Shown here: piece after piece, positions 22,604 to 35,211 of the stretch
Layout: each line of letters begins with the position of its first letter
How positions within the stretch are numbered: position 1 is the first letter of the stretch
NCBI GenBank assembly: GCA_035235625.1
Contig: CP141147.1
Coordinates: 10,963,001-11,027,000 of the forward strand
Source of the DNA: Saururus chinensis
Lineage: Eukaryota; Streptophyta; Magnoliopsida; Piperales; Saururaceae
DNA: 64,000 bases
Reading direction: 5' to 3'
Notes under the pieces: model-generated
What the model was told of the DNA's origin: nothing
What the model saw: the letters and a program-made list of their open reading frames with translations, nothing else
The model's database searches: none
Translations under genes and position numbers: made by a program

Positions 22604-22614
22604 ACAGTGGGGGA
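22604..22614 (+). other. polypurine tract of copia element 2
   Basis: The purine-rich GTGGGGGA directly precedes the 3' LTR start, the expected priming site for plus-strand synthesis. Confidence 0.65.
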
Positions 22615-23510
22615 TGTTTGACCAAGGTATGGGCTCGGGCCCATTTTGGTCCACAGTACTTGCGGTCCGGGTAGCCGGTATGGACCACGGGGTTCAAGTT
22701 TGTTGGGGGTGATCGCACCGCCCCCACATGAGCCATAGTGACACTAATTTTATTGGGACCAGCATTCGTCACACACGCATACTAGGCATGTGACTGGTCA
22801 GACAAGTGGTTAGCAAGGGGTCGGCCATGTCGCAGGCTTGCCCATGTGCAGGGGGTCTAGGCCCGCTCCCATTGTGTCTAACCCTCTAATAATAAACAGG
22901 AAAATTCAGCAAATGTCCCTTCAATTAAGCACAATTAGAGGCCCAAATTAGAGAGGAATTAAGAGGGGTATAAAGGGGATAAGTTGGGAAGGAGAAGCCC
23001 TAATCTAGTGGTGCATCCCCCTCTCCACTCTCTCTCCCAATCCTCCCCCTTGCTCCTCCCTTGGTGAGGCCTCCCTTGTGTTTGGGGAAAATTCCTGCAC
23101 CCCGCCCCTCTCTACTCCTATATTCCACTCCTTTGGTGAGGGAATTGAAGGAGATCACTTTCCTCACTAGTTGGGACGTCAAAAGAGGGCTTTGGGACAT
23201 AATCTTTGCTGTGATTTTCATCCAAGAACAAGGTGGTAGAGGGATCAACATATAAGAGGTAAAATCCCCCTCTCTTCTTGATTCTATTGAATCCCTTGCA
23301 ACCAGATGATGGTGTGAAGATTATGATGGCGTGATAGGGGCTGATCAACCTAAGGTCAGTGTGCATTTGTTCCTTAATTTCATTTTCAACATATGCATGC
23401 TCTAATTTGGATAGGTAATTGCTTATAGATTTGCAATTGCTTGTTGTTTTTCATAGTTAATCATATGAAGGTTTGATTTTTATGCTCTGCGCCATCCCCA
23501 AGGCCCCGGG
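22615..23510 (+). repeat. 3' LTR of copia element 2, truncated
   Basis: Starts TGTTTGACCAAGGTATGG and aligns with the 5' LTR until GCCATCCCCAAGGCCCC. The last 35 bp or so, including the CTCTACA terminus, are missing. The sequence passes directly into a MITE-like repeat whose own left end is also missing, pointing to a deletion across the junction. It also lacks an internal stretch present in the 5' LTR (after about 22790). Confidence 0.88.
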
Positions 23511-25348
23511 GTGTGGAATGTTTTAACAACAAAAGTAGAATTGTTTGGAATTAATTCCAAAAATTCACCGTTGAATGAAAAATTATGGTTGGTAATGAAA
23601 TTTTATAGAATAAAATAAAATGTCACATCAAGCCTATTTCTAAAACATTAAATCACTATAACTCTCTCCCAAACTCAGATATTCATGTTCTTAGTACTAT
23701 TGTAGTCCTAAAATCGAGCCCTATCAAACAAAATCCCACATGGGTAGGTAATTTTAGATTTTTTATGTGGGCTGCACCTATATGGCATTTTCAGGCTCAA
23801 ATCGATATGAGAAGTAACAATTAAAAAATAATGACATTTTTCATTCTAAAATGGGAGGTTGGGAGCTGGAATCACCTCACAAGGTGATTTAGTGATTCCG
23901 GATGTAAACTTCCTTAAATTAACTGATGCACTGAAATAATGTTGAATTAAATATTTTCAAATTTCAAATTGCAATCTTATTTTGTATTAATTCATTGCTT
24001 ATTTGGGTTATTAATGTTTTGAATAAGTTAGTTGGACCTTAATTGAGTTTACATATCCATACATGCTTCAACAGGATACAAGTAGAAGAAGAAGTGAAGC
24101 CCATCTAACCAAAGCTATTTAAAAGTAAAGAATGGGCTCCTAATGGTCTAAAAATTAAAGAAATGGTCGAACACAACCTTGTGGACCTATTGGATTTGAG
24201 ATTTGCATCAAGATAACTAAATTCGGGAAGAAGCTGATTTGGACAGATTGACTCAATGTTTTTATTTTGACCATAACGTTCTATATATAATTCGGATTGA
24301 TACGATTTTGGTAGCATTGGAAAGAAGACTTCTGTGGCTATAATCATTATTTTGGGAGAAATTCAAAATTATAAAGACATATGGGTCGAATTTTGCATGC
24401 AAATGGACAGCTAGTAAACTAACCCAAGGCCAGCACATGGAGAATATTTTCATTGGTTGTGATTGATACACATAAGGAAAGATAATGAGGCTAATTGGAT
24501 AACTAAAGGAAAATTCAAAGATACTTATTTGCTAAATAAATTATTGATTTATTTAATTTATTTAGAATCTAATCATTGCCAAAGAAGCAACAAATCAGGC
24601 AATAAATCAGGATGCAATCTAGAGATATGATTGGACTTTCCCCTTTGAAGTAACCCCTTCTACTCCTATAAATAGAGGGGTGGACGTGATAGAGAATGAT
24701 CCCCTCCTCTTTAGATCTCTCTTCTTCTATTTTTCTTCTCTTTTTTGTATTTTTGTTTTTAATTTTATTGTAATGGCTTTCTAAGCTCTCAAGCTAAGGC
24801 TAGAAATGATTTGTAACAATCTAATGGAGTTTTATTCATGTTTCATCAATGGTTTCAAGTAAATATTGGTTAGTTGAAGTGATATTTATTTAATATTATT
24901 CTTCTTCTTGTTTCTTTATGATTTGGATAAATAAGATGCTTGAAGGCTCTCCTTCTTTTATCTTTTGTGATTTGGATACATAGAACTCTTGAAGAAACAA
25001 TTGTTTTTATCTTTTATCTATTGAAAGTATTTCTTCTCTTTATTTTTGCTTTTAATGTTCATATCTTCCAGTTAGATAGAATTTTCATTTTATTCTAACT
25101 GAGATAACATCATACATGAAAAACATCATTAGATGTTACAATGATCCTTAATGTCTTAATCTTTTCTTTTATTGATTTTTTAACTCTTTATTGCCTCAAT
25201 ACTCTTCTACTCTTTCTTTCTTAATTTTTCTTTCCTCTACTTTTTTGTAATCATTTTCTTTGTTGAACAAGGCTTTCCATGTGGATCGACCTTGTCTACT
25301 ACGATTGACAAGTAAAAAAAATCTGAATTTGCATACCCAAACAAACCC
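23511..25348 (+). mobile_element. MITE-like repeat copy 1, interrupted by a solo LTR
   Basis: 23511-23923 aligns with 63335-63680 (shared TTTGGAATTAATTCCAA, AATTATGGTTGGTA and CCCACATGGGT). The right end after the inserted LTR, GCATACCCAAACAAACCC (to 25348), resembles the right end ATATCCAAACAGCCC of copy 2. No coding sequence: a short non-autonomous DNA element. Its left terminus is lost at the junction with the copia LTR. Confidence 0.65.
23924..25331 (+). repeat. solo LTR family S, copy A (right end truncated)
   Basis: Starts TGATGCACTGAAATAATG and aligns with copies B (33835-35211, minus) and C (54889-56325). It includes the TATA region cctataaataga near 24666, followed by a C/T-rich leader. 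The last 45 bp or so, with the ACGTAACAACA terminus, are missing. No internal genes, so it is a relic of LTR-LTR recombination. Confidence 0.82.
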
Positions 25349-27239
25349 TTAGGATGGTTAAGCTTAACTTCTATTTAGGATTCAATGCAATTAAATTCCA
25401 TGTAATATGCTTTCAATGGTTGTAAAGTTTATTTACATCATCAATATTGAAATGAATTGTCCTCGTAAAGATGATAAGGAAGGGCAACCTACTTAGGTAG
25501 GCCTAGGATAGTGTAAAGCATCATCTGCCTAACATAAAAAAATAAATAAGATTAAAAAAAGAATGATGCAAGTTGAGAGGATTCCGAAAAGCCGAGCCCT
25601 AGAAAAATGATTTGATGAAAATAACATAACACAAAAAAAAAGGCATGGGCAAGTTATAATTGAGCTTATTATTTTTCTATCTCTTTAGAAAATAATGCAC
25701 ATAGATTCTAGCTAATATGAGTGAAAAATGTGAACTATTTATTTATTAGGATCTTAACAAATTTCTCACAATTGAATAAGAGTGATATTACTAGATTTAT
25801 AAGTGAAAAAGACAAGGGTTAGAACATCAGTAGTTTCATAAAGTAATAAAAATAAAAGAAAATTAAAATGTTGAAAAGAACAAGTAAAATTGAGTATCAC
25901 AAACAAATGTACACTAATCTATGGCAGTTTATAACCAAACATAATTTATGGATGCACTTAGATTAAAAGAGAGTTAATGATATTTGTAAGGAGCACTCAA
26001 CATTTCTTATTGGATATTTTATTTTTATTTTAAGTTCTAGTCATCAAACAAAAATTATTCTAATGGAAATTGCATAGTTTTGAATTATGAATTTTTTAAT
26101 TTTTTGAAAAAATAATATATTATTAAATTTTTCAAAATTTATCGATAGTTAGGTTGGTGTGACTGATCACTGGTTTTCCTTTTCTCTACTGAATGTTTGG
26201 TTTTAAAATATCTGAACCCATTTCACTCCCCATTTTGACCAAAATAACCACAAGGAGGTCAATAGAGGAGTTCAAAGACACCTACGATAGTTTCTACATG
26301 AAAAGAAACTAGATTCAAGTGTTGATTGTTTTAATTTACTAGATCTACGTTTTTGCAAACTTTCATGCGATTTCAACAGCTAGAAATCAAGTTTCCAACT
26401 ATTATCACTTCGCTTTCGTGAAAACTTACCCAAATTGGGGATTTTAAAATTTGAGACTTTGTATTCGACATTGGCAATAGCTCCACTTATAAATTTTGTT
26501 TTAGACATTAAAATCTAGCTTCGGAAAAAAATTGGAATCAATTGGTCAATAAACTTTTTTAGTATAAATTAAATTTCAAAAAATTGGGAAAAACTTTTCT
26601 TTCAATTTTTTTTGAAATTTCCAGGAGTTATTTACTTCCATATGTTTAGTTCTTATCTTGTGTTTAGCCCTAGGACTTTTTTCTTTGCAATTTTAGATGG
26701 TGAGAGTAAAGATATAAAAGAGCACTTCTACTAGACCGAGCGACCCTAAGGGATCATCAGATGTTGCTAAGTGAATTAGGCTAGAGCCTATTGGTTAGAT
26801 TATTTTTGCACCATTTCTACCATAGACCAATCTATTTACCTAGACTCATTCGACAATGGTATTATTCCATCCATTTGCAGGTTGAGGAAACTGTTGTGCA
26901 CGTTCTAAGGCTACTACTAGGGGGCCACGTGCTAGGGTAATTAGTGCTTTAATTATTATTATGAAATAAGGGTATTTGGTAATTTGGTTAATTAGGTAAT
27001 TAGTTATTTATTTTAATTATGCTAATGGGCCTTAGGTGCTTGTTAGTGAGCCCATTAGGATTATTTATTTAAGTGTAAGGGTTGTGCCCTGATTTGAATA
27101 GTAAATGATTAATTATCTTATCTCTTCCCTTTCTTCCCTGCCTCTCCCCCTTTTATGTATGGCGGCCATGCCGTCCCCTCTCCCCTTTCCTGGCCTTTCT
27201 GCACCGCTCCCTTCCCTTATATCAGTTACCACACCGTTG
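25349..27239. other. AT-rich spacer, no gene recognised
   Basis: No open reading frame or RNA gene can be supported. The part 26880-27239, with C/T-rich stretches (27120-27170, 27180-27220), looks like the promoter-proximal part of an unidentified LTR, but no ends were found. Confidence 0.4.
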
Positions 27240-28440
27240 TGGAAAACCGTCTACAACATAAACTTGGTGTTGTTGAGAGTTTAATATATGTCTAATTGAC
27301 CTAGCGGATCACTAGATTGCTCCTAAAACTAGTACTTTGAGAAATAAGAATTAAGAGTTTTCTAGCCTCTATGTGCCAAAATTTTCTTCTATAGCGGAAA
27401 CAATAAAAACATAATGACTATGTGCATTCATGACCAAGCTATCAAGCAATCAAACCATAAAGCATGCAAGATCACACAAGGATTTAAAGTTGAATACACA
27501 AACTCGGGTAAAAAACACGACAATTACACACCTAAACCATATCAATGCACTACTAGTAAGCAAGATAATTAACATTGACACAAGCAAAATACCAACCTTT
27601 GCTTTGACTCTAATGCAAGCTCCTTTAGTTTAGATCTCCATAAATCTTTATTGTTGTTAGCCTTCAAGTTTTCTCCCTTAAGTACTTGAGATTTTCTTCT
27701 TCCTCCTTGCTTTCTCTTTGTCTTCTTCTAGCCTTCAATAAGTACCTCTTATTGTATTGGCTTTGGCTCTATGTAAATCTTCAATCCCCCATTGAAGATA
27801 TATTGCAACTCCTTTGAAATCTCTATGTGATATCTCCTTTTAGTTCTAGAATAGCTTCATGTGAATCCTCTCTGGAAAATAGTGTGCAGAAGGTATAAAC
27901 CTTTTTTCTCTATTCTCCTCTAAGTTTTGCTCTCTCAAATTTTGTGATTTCTTAACTTTTATGTAGTTTTTTAAGTTGGTTTATGTCTTTGACTTGAACA
28001 AGGAAAGAAATTGAAATTGGAATAGCTTAATTAGGGTAACTTGTCCATGAAGCGATCGATCACTCACTGTTTGTTTTGTACACAATACTTCAGCGATCGA
28101 TCGATAACTCTTAGCTTTGTTTTACACAGGGTAAGATCAAGTTCCCGATCGATCATTTTGTTCTTCATATTGTGTAACAGTAGATTGGTTTGCCCTAAAA
28201 CCTTTTGAAACCTCTAAAATCACTTATAAAACTTATCTAAGTAATTTTGTTATGTAAATGCGATCTGAATAAGCTTCAAAAACCATCAACATTCATTAAA
28301 TTCCAAATTTTGATCCATAAGAACACGTCTACTCCTATTTTGCAAGTATGTCAATTCCAAATTTTACTCAACCACAATAACCTTAAATCAAATTCTAAGA
28401 CTCAATACATACACAAGGTTTCTAGACATAATTTTAGCAT
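27240..28440 (-). repeat. SIRE-like copia LTR, copy 3 (minus)
   Basis: Read on minus, it aligns with the two LTRs at 52578-58860 and 58861-60120: the segment with 'agaagacttgaaggc(c/t)aacaac' (near 27665 here), the gcaatctagtgatcc block (near 27306), and ATATTAAACTCT near its 3' end. It carries three CGATCGATC-type palindromes at 28051-28155. Boundaries are approximate. Confidence 0.68.
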
Positions 28441-28989
28441 ATGACTCATATGTTCTGACAGTTCTAGGAGGCACAACGATTAAAGGGACCCCAATGTCAT
28501 TGTCAAGGTAAATGGATGCAAGTGACAAGATCTATGATATCAATCTTTGGTGGATATCCTTTTCCGTCCAATAGTTAGATTATTGGACGTCTGACTGGCC
28601 TTCCTCATAGCAGATCTCTCAACATCTCCATCTATAGCTGAGTACAACATTTGGACTACTAGGAAGGAGAGAGTTGATTGCACCATGACACATATACTAT
28701 TTTGTTTGTCTGAACCACATCTAGAGATAGATCTACCTTCTATCATATTTGGTCGTATGATGATGTTCCTCGATGGACACATAGTAGATGTTACTTTATC
28801 CATACATCTTATGTCGTATTTTCACCTCTATGTGACTGAGGATCTTGAGGACAGAGCCTACTATGACCGGTATGGGACCAATTGATCTTGCAATTGTTCG
28901 TAGGATAATGTCACACACATGTGGACATGGTTCATAGGATTGATTTTTATTGACTATGGGAAGTATTATGAAAGTATTTTTGATTATCA
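28441..28989. other. spacer, no gene recognised
   Basis: Short open stretches on both strands carry no known motifs. Flanks the long LTR starting at 28990. Confidence 0.4.
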
Positions 28990-29781
28990 TGTCAGGACCC
29001 GGTTTTTAAAACCCTTTTTAAATAGTACTGATGATAAGTCATGAGAAAAAATTTTCCCTTTCTTAATACAAAACAAACCAATAGGGTCATGACAAGTGGG
29101 GTTCACAAATACTTATATCAAAACATATGATATTATTGTACGTCTCAAAATCCATAAACAGCAAGCTATCCATCTAAGTATGAGTCCATCATTAATCTAA
29201 ACATAAATAACGAAGTTAGCTCTCATGCCAAAGATAAAATGACTTACTAGACGTGCAGAAACAAGGAACTAAATCCCACTCTCGTCAGTCCTAGTCCGAT
29301 TTGTCCTCACCTGAAGAACCTACAACCAACTAATCCAAACAACCAAACAACAACAAAAACTTTCCACCCTTAGGAAAAGAGTTCTCAAAAGAACAAAAAA
29401 ATTAATTAATATTTTTTGGATCGGGCCAACACCGCCAGATGTTAGTTGCCTACCTACTCATTGGAGAACATCTCCAATCTTACTTCTAACAAGATTGAAT
29501 CTAGACATTGTTCTACCTAGCAAATAACACTATCTCATGAAGCAGAAGTATTTTCAACCAAACTACATTTTATGAAAGTCCTTTAATTGTTCCCCTTGTT
29601 TAATTAACAATCAAAGTCGAGTAATGTCATTAATTATCTCACAAACCTCTGTTCAATAATCAATAAGCTTGTCTAATCCTTTGGATAGATAAACACATCA
29701 TATGTCAACTAGAATGGCACATGATAAAAACCACCCTTTATTGTTTTGACCCATATCACAGTGTAAGGAAATAGGAACATA

Positions 29782-29851
<70 letters not shown>

Positions 29852-31111
29852 CAACCCAAAGATTACTCGACTCTCGAAGAAGTCCCCAAATACTCAACTC
29901 CGACATTGGAGTAAGACTGCTTAAATAGTAGCTTGACCGAAATGCACAAGGCCCTCATGAGCTTGCCATGAATCTAGAGACACGGATCCCAACTGTGCTC
30001 ATGGACACAGATTGGCTAGAAACACAAGTCTTCCATGATGTTCATACAACTCTGCTTTTTATACATACTATGGTCCTATGAAGACCTACGCTAAAACCTC
30101 GGTAAAGACCTCTATAGGCCATTACCCAAACCGTCATGGCTGTGAAGAAAGTGTACAAGTATCACAATCTCCACCCTCCTTAATTCTGAGATAAATGTCT
30201 TCAATGACAATAAATAATGTAACTCATAGTAGACTAAAGCCTATATGACCATCAATTCCCCAATTCTTGAAACTTAGATTCGACCAATTTTATCCAGTCA
30301 ATTGTTCATCTAAAACATTGGGTCCTCTTCACACTGTGAATAAGTCCAATAAACAACTCATCCAATGAGCCATGACTCATAAATGATCCCAAACCTTATT
30401 AATCCCTGTAAGACTAGGGAAAGGTACGATAACTATCCTTGGTTCATTAACCAAGGTAAGTTTCTATGTCAGGGTCCCATTTACTCCATAAACCAGTCTC
30501 AAACCCCATTGAAGGTATTTAGTCTTTATCTTGAAGTGTTCTCCCCCAATCCAAAGTCAGGCAATCTCTCTTGATTAATCTTCATTAATTTCAAGTTACC
30601 ATTATTATACTAACACATCAACATCAAAAACATGCAATAGAGTAAGTAAACATAAATAACATGGGCTAACTCATGTCCCAACAGATAACACTAACAAGAC
30701 TTGTACTTATTATTTATTAACGAAGGCCCATTGTACTTATTTGCAGGGCTAGGGCTAGACAAATTCAAGCCCAGGAATTTAAATAAGTTCGACGTATCAT
30801 GCAAGTTATGTATATATTACCTTAGAAGTTTGATGTACTATATTGCATATGCATATATTATGCTACCATAAACCCTGGGAATGAGGGTTCTTCCTTCTAT
30901 TTTGCATGACATTATAACCTATAACGGTCTTTGTGTCATTTACGGGTCACACCCCTTTTGTTTAAAGACATTTACTATTTTCATTATAGGGTTCCCTAAC
31001 CCTTAGGCTAGGTTATCCGGTTTAGTGAAAATGGGGTAGACTACCCCTACGGTCATCTCCATTGGTCATTCTGGTCTTCTTACTATCCTTCCGTTGATTG
31101 CAGGTCATTTA
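28990..31111 (+). repeat. long gene-less LTR family L, copy 1, first part
   Basis: Starts TGTCAGGACCCGGTTTTTAA. It aligns in inverted orientation with the right half of 53574-58545, for example the block 'ggttcattaaccaaggta' near 30450 and the block near 30730 with 'gcagggctagggcta'. It continues at 50426 after the inserted gypsy element: the rejoined order matches copy 2 exactly (aggctccactct follows 50437). It contains a (TA)n(TG)n microsatellite at 29782-29849. Confidence 0.83.
29782..29849. repeat. (TA)n(TG)n microsatellite
   Basis: About 8 TA units followed by about 26 TG units, uninterrupted. Confidence 0.97.
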
Positions 31112-32469
31112 TGTCGTGCCCCGACGCCCGCCTAACCTGAGCTGAACCCAGTCCAAGGGCTGGTCAAAGCACACGCGGGTGACTAAATTGCATCGCAGAA
31201 GTCTTGAACCCCTTAATTGGGTATTTAACACATACACGGAGTTGCGCACCTCTAGTCCTTTGTGCAAGAGAAATAAGGTAAAATAAAAGAGAATAATATA
31301 TCTGAAATAAATCCTCAAACATAACCCACATACTTAATATTTTGAGCCTAAATACAGGGCTCGAATCAAAAATCTTAGATAAGTCTAAAAGCAGATGATA
31401 CACATAAGTCTGAATCATAATCATTCACACAAAGTGTTCAATGATCCTAATAGCATAAATTAGAAGACAAAATAACATCTGGAAGCATTCATGCCTAATC
31501 CCATGCATATCTCGGTCGTCCCTCATACAGGGAATCCTGATCAACTGCATGTCATGTAGCCCCAAAACAAAATACAGAAAGAGGGGTGAGTAAAACTCAG
31601 TAAGGTTTGAAATACGGTAACATTAATCAGAAAACAACCATGGCACATCAACATGGTAATTCAGATCCACATTTCACATATTATTCCCATTTAAGATTAA
31701 TTCCCTTACCATACCCTTATTTACCCATAAGTAATTATCCTGCATACAAGTATCTTATACATACTAATCATGGTATGAATAACCACAATATGGCATAAAA
31801 TCCATCGTGCATAATAAGTGATTTTCACTCAATCACATCATGCATAAACAACGTATATAACTTGCATTAACAGTGTCTCTAGCAAACATATAGATCATGC
31901 ATAATAAACAATTCTCATTCACAACATTCTACCTGCATAACATGTGCTCCCAACACGTAATCACATAATTCATATTAATATCATTCACCCTGCACGAAAA
32001 GAGTCACAATCATACGATACTAAATCATGAATAATAAATCATATTCACATGTGTCACATAATCTCAATTATCCCTACACAACCTATGTAACATAGGCATA
32101 AATAGGATTTACTACTAAAAATGGACAATCTTGCCTATTTAAACCCAAATTGAAGTATGAAAATTTTGAAATAATTATTTTATGTCTTAGGTTAAAGTTA
32201 GGTTCATTTACGGCTAATAACCCTAATTTCGCACGTGGGGTCCACAGTGGGTCATGCCCCCTAACTTTTCGGGAAAATTAATGAAAATTCCAAAAACTCC
32301 AAATGACTTAAATAAATGTAAAAACCTGAAATTTGAAGAAAATTTTGGTTAAAACCTTTGTTAACCACTTTAATATCAAAAATAGTCAAAACCGATCAAA
32401 ATTATCATTAAACCACACATAAACAATTAAATAGAATAAAATAAACTGGTTTAAGTTCAGGGATCTTAC
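31112..32469 (-). repeat. 3' LTR of the minus gypsy element, internally deleted
   Basis: On plus it starts tgtcgtgccccgacgcccg and ends ttcagggatcttac. It aligns with 43885-44696, 46713-46890 and 50040-50425 of the 5' LTR but lacks the roughly 2-kb part corresponding to 46890-50040, so it is 1.36 kb against about 3.35 kb. Confidence 0.85.
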
Positions 32470-33099
32470 TGTCACGCCTGAGGTTTTACCACACATTGAA
32501 TTTAAAATCTTACAAATATTTTATTTTAAAATATAGATGTAAATTAAATAAACCAACAAAATATCAAAATGTGTGAAAACGGTTTTCATAAACATACGAC
32601 AAAAATAACATTCTTAGGTGTGACCTGAAACGAAAACATATAAGTAAAACCCACCATGGCCATGGTCTTTAAAAACAAAAACCTCCCAGGCATCTCTAAG
32701 TACAAGTTCTTTCATAGTCTAAAAATAAATCGTACATACGTACAAAAGTCCAGTAATTAAAACATTTCTCTCACCTTAACTAATACATGAAATCGTGACA
32801 CCAAAATCCATGGAGCCTCGCTACAATTTCACTGTACTCCAGGTTGAAAAAGAATTGCCCACCACGGAAAAAGTCAAGTCTCATCAACTAACGATCGACC
32901 TGCAAAAGCCTCCAGTCGAAGGGGCTAAAAAGTTGGGGTGAGTATTTTCATACTCAACAGGAAAATACCTAGTAGGGGAAAAATAAGTCAATGAACTTCG
33001 TAAGTTCATTCATAGACGCGTCATCCAAGCAATCACACATGAAGCAAGTACATGCAGCATAAATAAAATGTCTTACACACATACCATCGAACTGGTGAA

Positions 33100-33350
33100 C
33101 TTACCCTTACTCTTGTACTTACCCTTGTCACATACTCTTACACTTACACTTACACTTACACTAACATACTCTTACTCTTACATTCTGAATCAAAGTCTTT
33201 CTCGTACCATCGTACACTTACACTTACAGCACATACATACTCGTACGACCTTACTCGTACGAACTTACTTATACGACCTTACTCGTACAATCTTACTCTT
33301 ACGCATAAACGTACTCTTACGTCTTCCTTAAAGGCTCACACATACACTTA
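33100..33350. repeat. TTACAC/CTTACT-rich simple tandem tract
   Basis: Irregular runs of 6-bp words such as CTTACA, ACTTAC and CTCTTA, clearest at 33148-33175. It is not the plant telomere heptamer. Confidence 0.85.
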
Positions 33351-33629
33351 CCCTGAATCATACTCGTTCAACTTACTCAGAATCCAAAACATTCTAACTC
33401 TTACTAGCAAACACATACTACTGACAACTGAAGCTCATTACAATTAATAAGCTCCAGCGTCGGAAAGGAGAGGAATGCCACTGGGGCGTCACCTTAACCT
33501 TCGGGGAGCAACTAGATGGCATGGACTTTTCCGAAGGCAAGGCACACCTATGCTCATGGGGCACATGATCAAATAGGTAAGAGCAGGTCCATGATACTGC
33601 TTACTTGAGCACGCAAATGCCCACTCTTT

Positions 33630-33790
33630 GGGGCCATACATTGCCAACAAGGGCCATACAGTGCCAACTAAGGGCGGAAAACATACAGTGCCTCTCTTGG
33701 GCAAGAATCTTACAGTGCCATTCTTGGGCAGAACATACAATGCCATCTGTAGGCAGAAAATATACATAGCCCACGAATGGTGGAAACTTA
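33630..33790. repeat. minisatellite, units of about 26-28 bp
   Basis: Five to six units sharing gggc followed by catacagtgcca at about 33632, 33652, 33673, 33699, 33726 and 33753, with variable spacing. Confidence 0.8.
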
Positions 33791-33834
33791 CAGCGCTCTC
33801 AACAGAGCATCAAACGTCTGGGCCGAAATACAAC

Positions 33835-35211
33835 TGTTGTTACGTCCAAACCAAGACTATGAATTAGTCTAGTTTAGATTTCTTTTTTACTTGTCAACTA
33901 TAGTAAACAAGGTCGATCCACAGGGAAAGCCTTGTGTGACAAAGAAAACTATTACGAAGAGAACAAAAAAGAGAAGGAAGTTGAAATAGGGAATAAGAGA
34001 CAATCAAAGATAAAGTGCTAAGGCATCGAAAATCCACTTATAATAAATCTCTAATGTATATTTGATTCAAATGATAACTCAATTAAGATCAAATGAAAAT
34101 TTGTCTCAATCGGAAAATTTATCTTTTAAAGAACTTTGAAATAGAACAAAAGTAATTGATTGTTTACTACGTGAAAGTATTAAGTGTATAATCATAGGGA
34201 ATTATAAGCATTCAGCGTGCCTTTCGTCAACGCTGAATCAAATAATTATATAGATTATAAACTCCTTAAATATAAAACATCAATTTAAAACTATAAAGAA
34301 CTTACTTGAATCAAAGCATCCATTAAACATCAAGTACAAGCTTCATTCCTAGCCTTAGCTTGAGAGCTTTAGAAAGCCATTACACTAAAAATTACAAAAT
34401 GAGAGAAGAAAATAGGAGAAGAGAGCTCCAAAGAGGAGAGAGTAAGTCATCTATCACGTCCACCCCTCTATTTATAGGAATAGAAGGGGTTGCTTCAAAG
34501 AGGAAAGTGAAATCATATCTCTAGATTGCATCCTGATTGATTGCCTGATTGGTTACTTCTTTGGCAATGATTAGATACTAAATAAATCAATGATTTATTT
34601 AGCAAATAAGTATCTTTGAATCTTCCTTTAGTTAACCAATCAGCCTCCTTGTCTTTCCTTATGTGTATCAATCATAATCAATGAAAATATTCTTCATGTG
34701 CTGGCCTCGGGTTAGTTTACTAGCTGTCTGATTGCATGCCAGATTCAACCCATATATCTTTAGAATTTAGAATTTCTTCCTGAAATATCATTTATATCTA
34801 TGGAAGTCTTCTTTCCAATGCCACCAGAATCGTATCCATCCGAATTATACACAAAAAGATATGATCAAAATACTAAGCCTCTGTCAATCTGTCCGAATCA
34901 GCTTCTTTCCTAATTTAGTCCTCTTCATACAAATCTCAAATCAAACGGGTCCACAAGGTTGTATTCGACCATTCCATGCATGTTTAGACCATTAGGGGCT
35001 CATTCTTGACTTTCAAATAGCTTTGGGTAGATGGGCTTTACTTCCTCTTCCACTTGGATCCTGTTAAAGCCTGTTTAGACATGTAAACTCAATTAAGGTC
35101 CAACTAACTTATTCAAAACATAAAAAGCCCAAATCAGCAATGAATTAACACAAAATAGGATTGCAATTCTAAATATGAGAACATTTAATTAAACATTATT
35201 TCAGTGCATCA
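33835..35211 (-). repeat. solo LTR family S, copy B, complete
   Basis: A 1377-bp LTR on minus from TGATGCACTGAAATAATG (35211) to ACGTAACAACA (33835). Perfect 5-bp target duplications ACAAC lie at 33830-33834 and 35212-35216. TATA-like cctataaatag on minus near 34478. Confidence 0.93.

Larger units (their letters stand above)
16929..23510 (+). mobile_element. Ty1/copia element 2, nearly full length
   Basis: 5' LTR (16929-17923), primer-binding site, leader, gag, zinc knuckle, protease, integrase, reverse transcriptase, RNase H, polypurine tract and 3' LTR (22615-23510) appear in Ty1/copia order. It has the same family ends as the copies at 2825-3800 and 5877-6890. All genes carry stops or frameshifts. 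The 3' LTR lacks its last 35 bp or so, so the right target duplication is lost. The element landed in the ABCF3-like pseudogene. Confidence 0.95.

Noticed and set aside
28540-28990. Overlapping plus and minus open stretches
   Set aside because: No family recognised; overlapping frames on both strands suggest chance.
33068-33331. Leu/Thr-rich open stretch and telomere-like CTTACAC words
   Set aside because: Simple-sequence tract; the word differs from the plant telomere heptamer, and the stretch is inside an LTR remnant.
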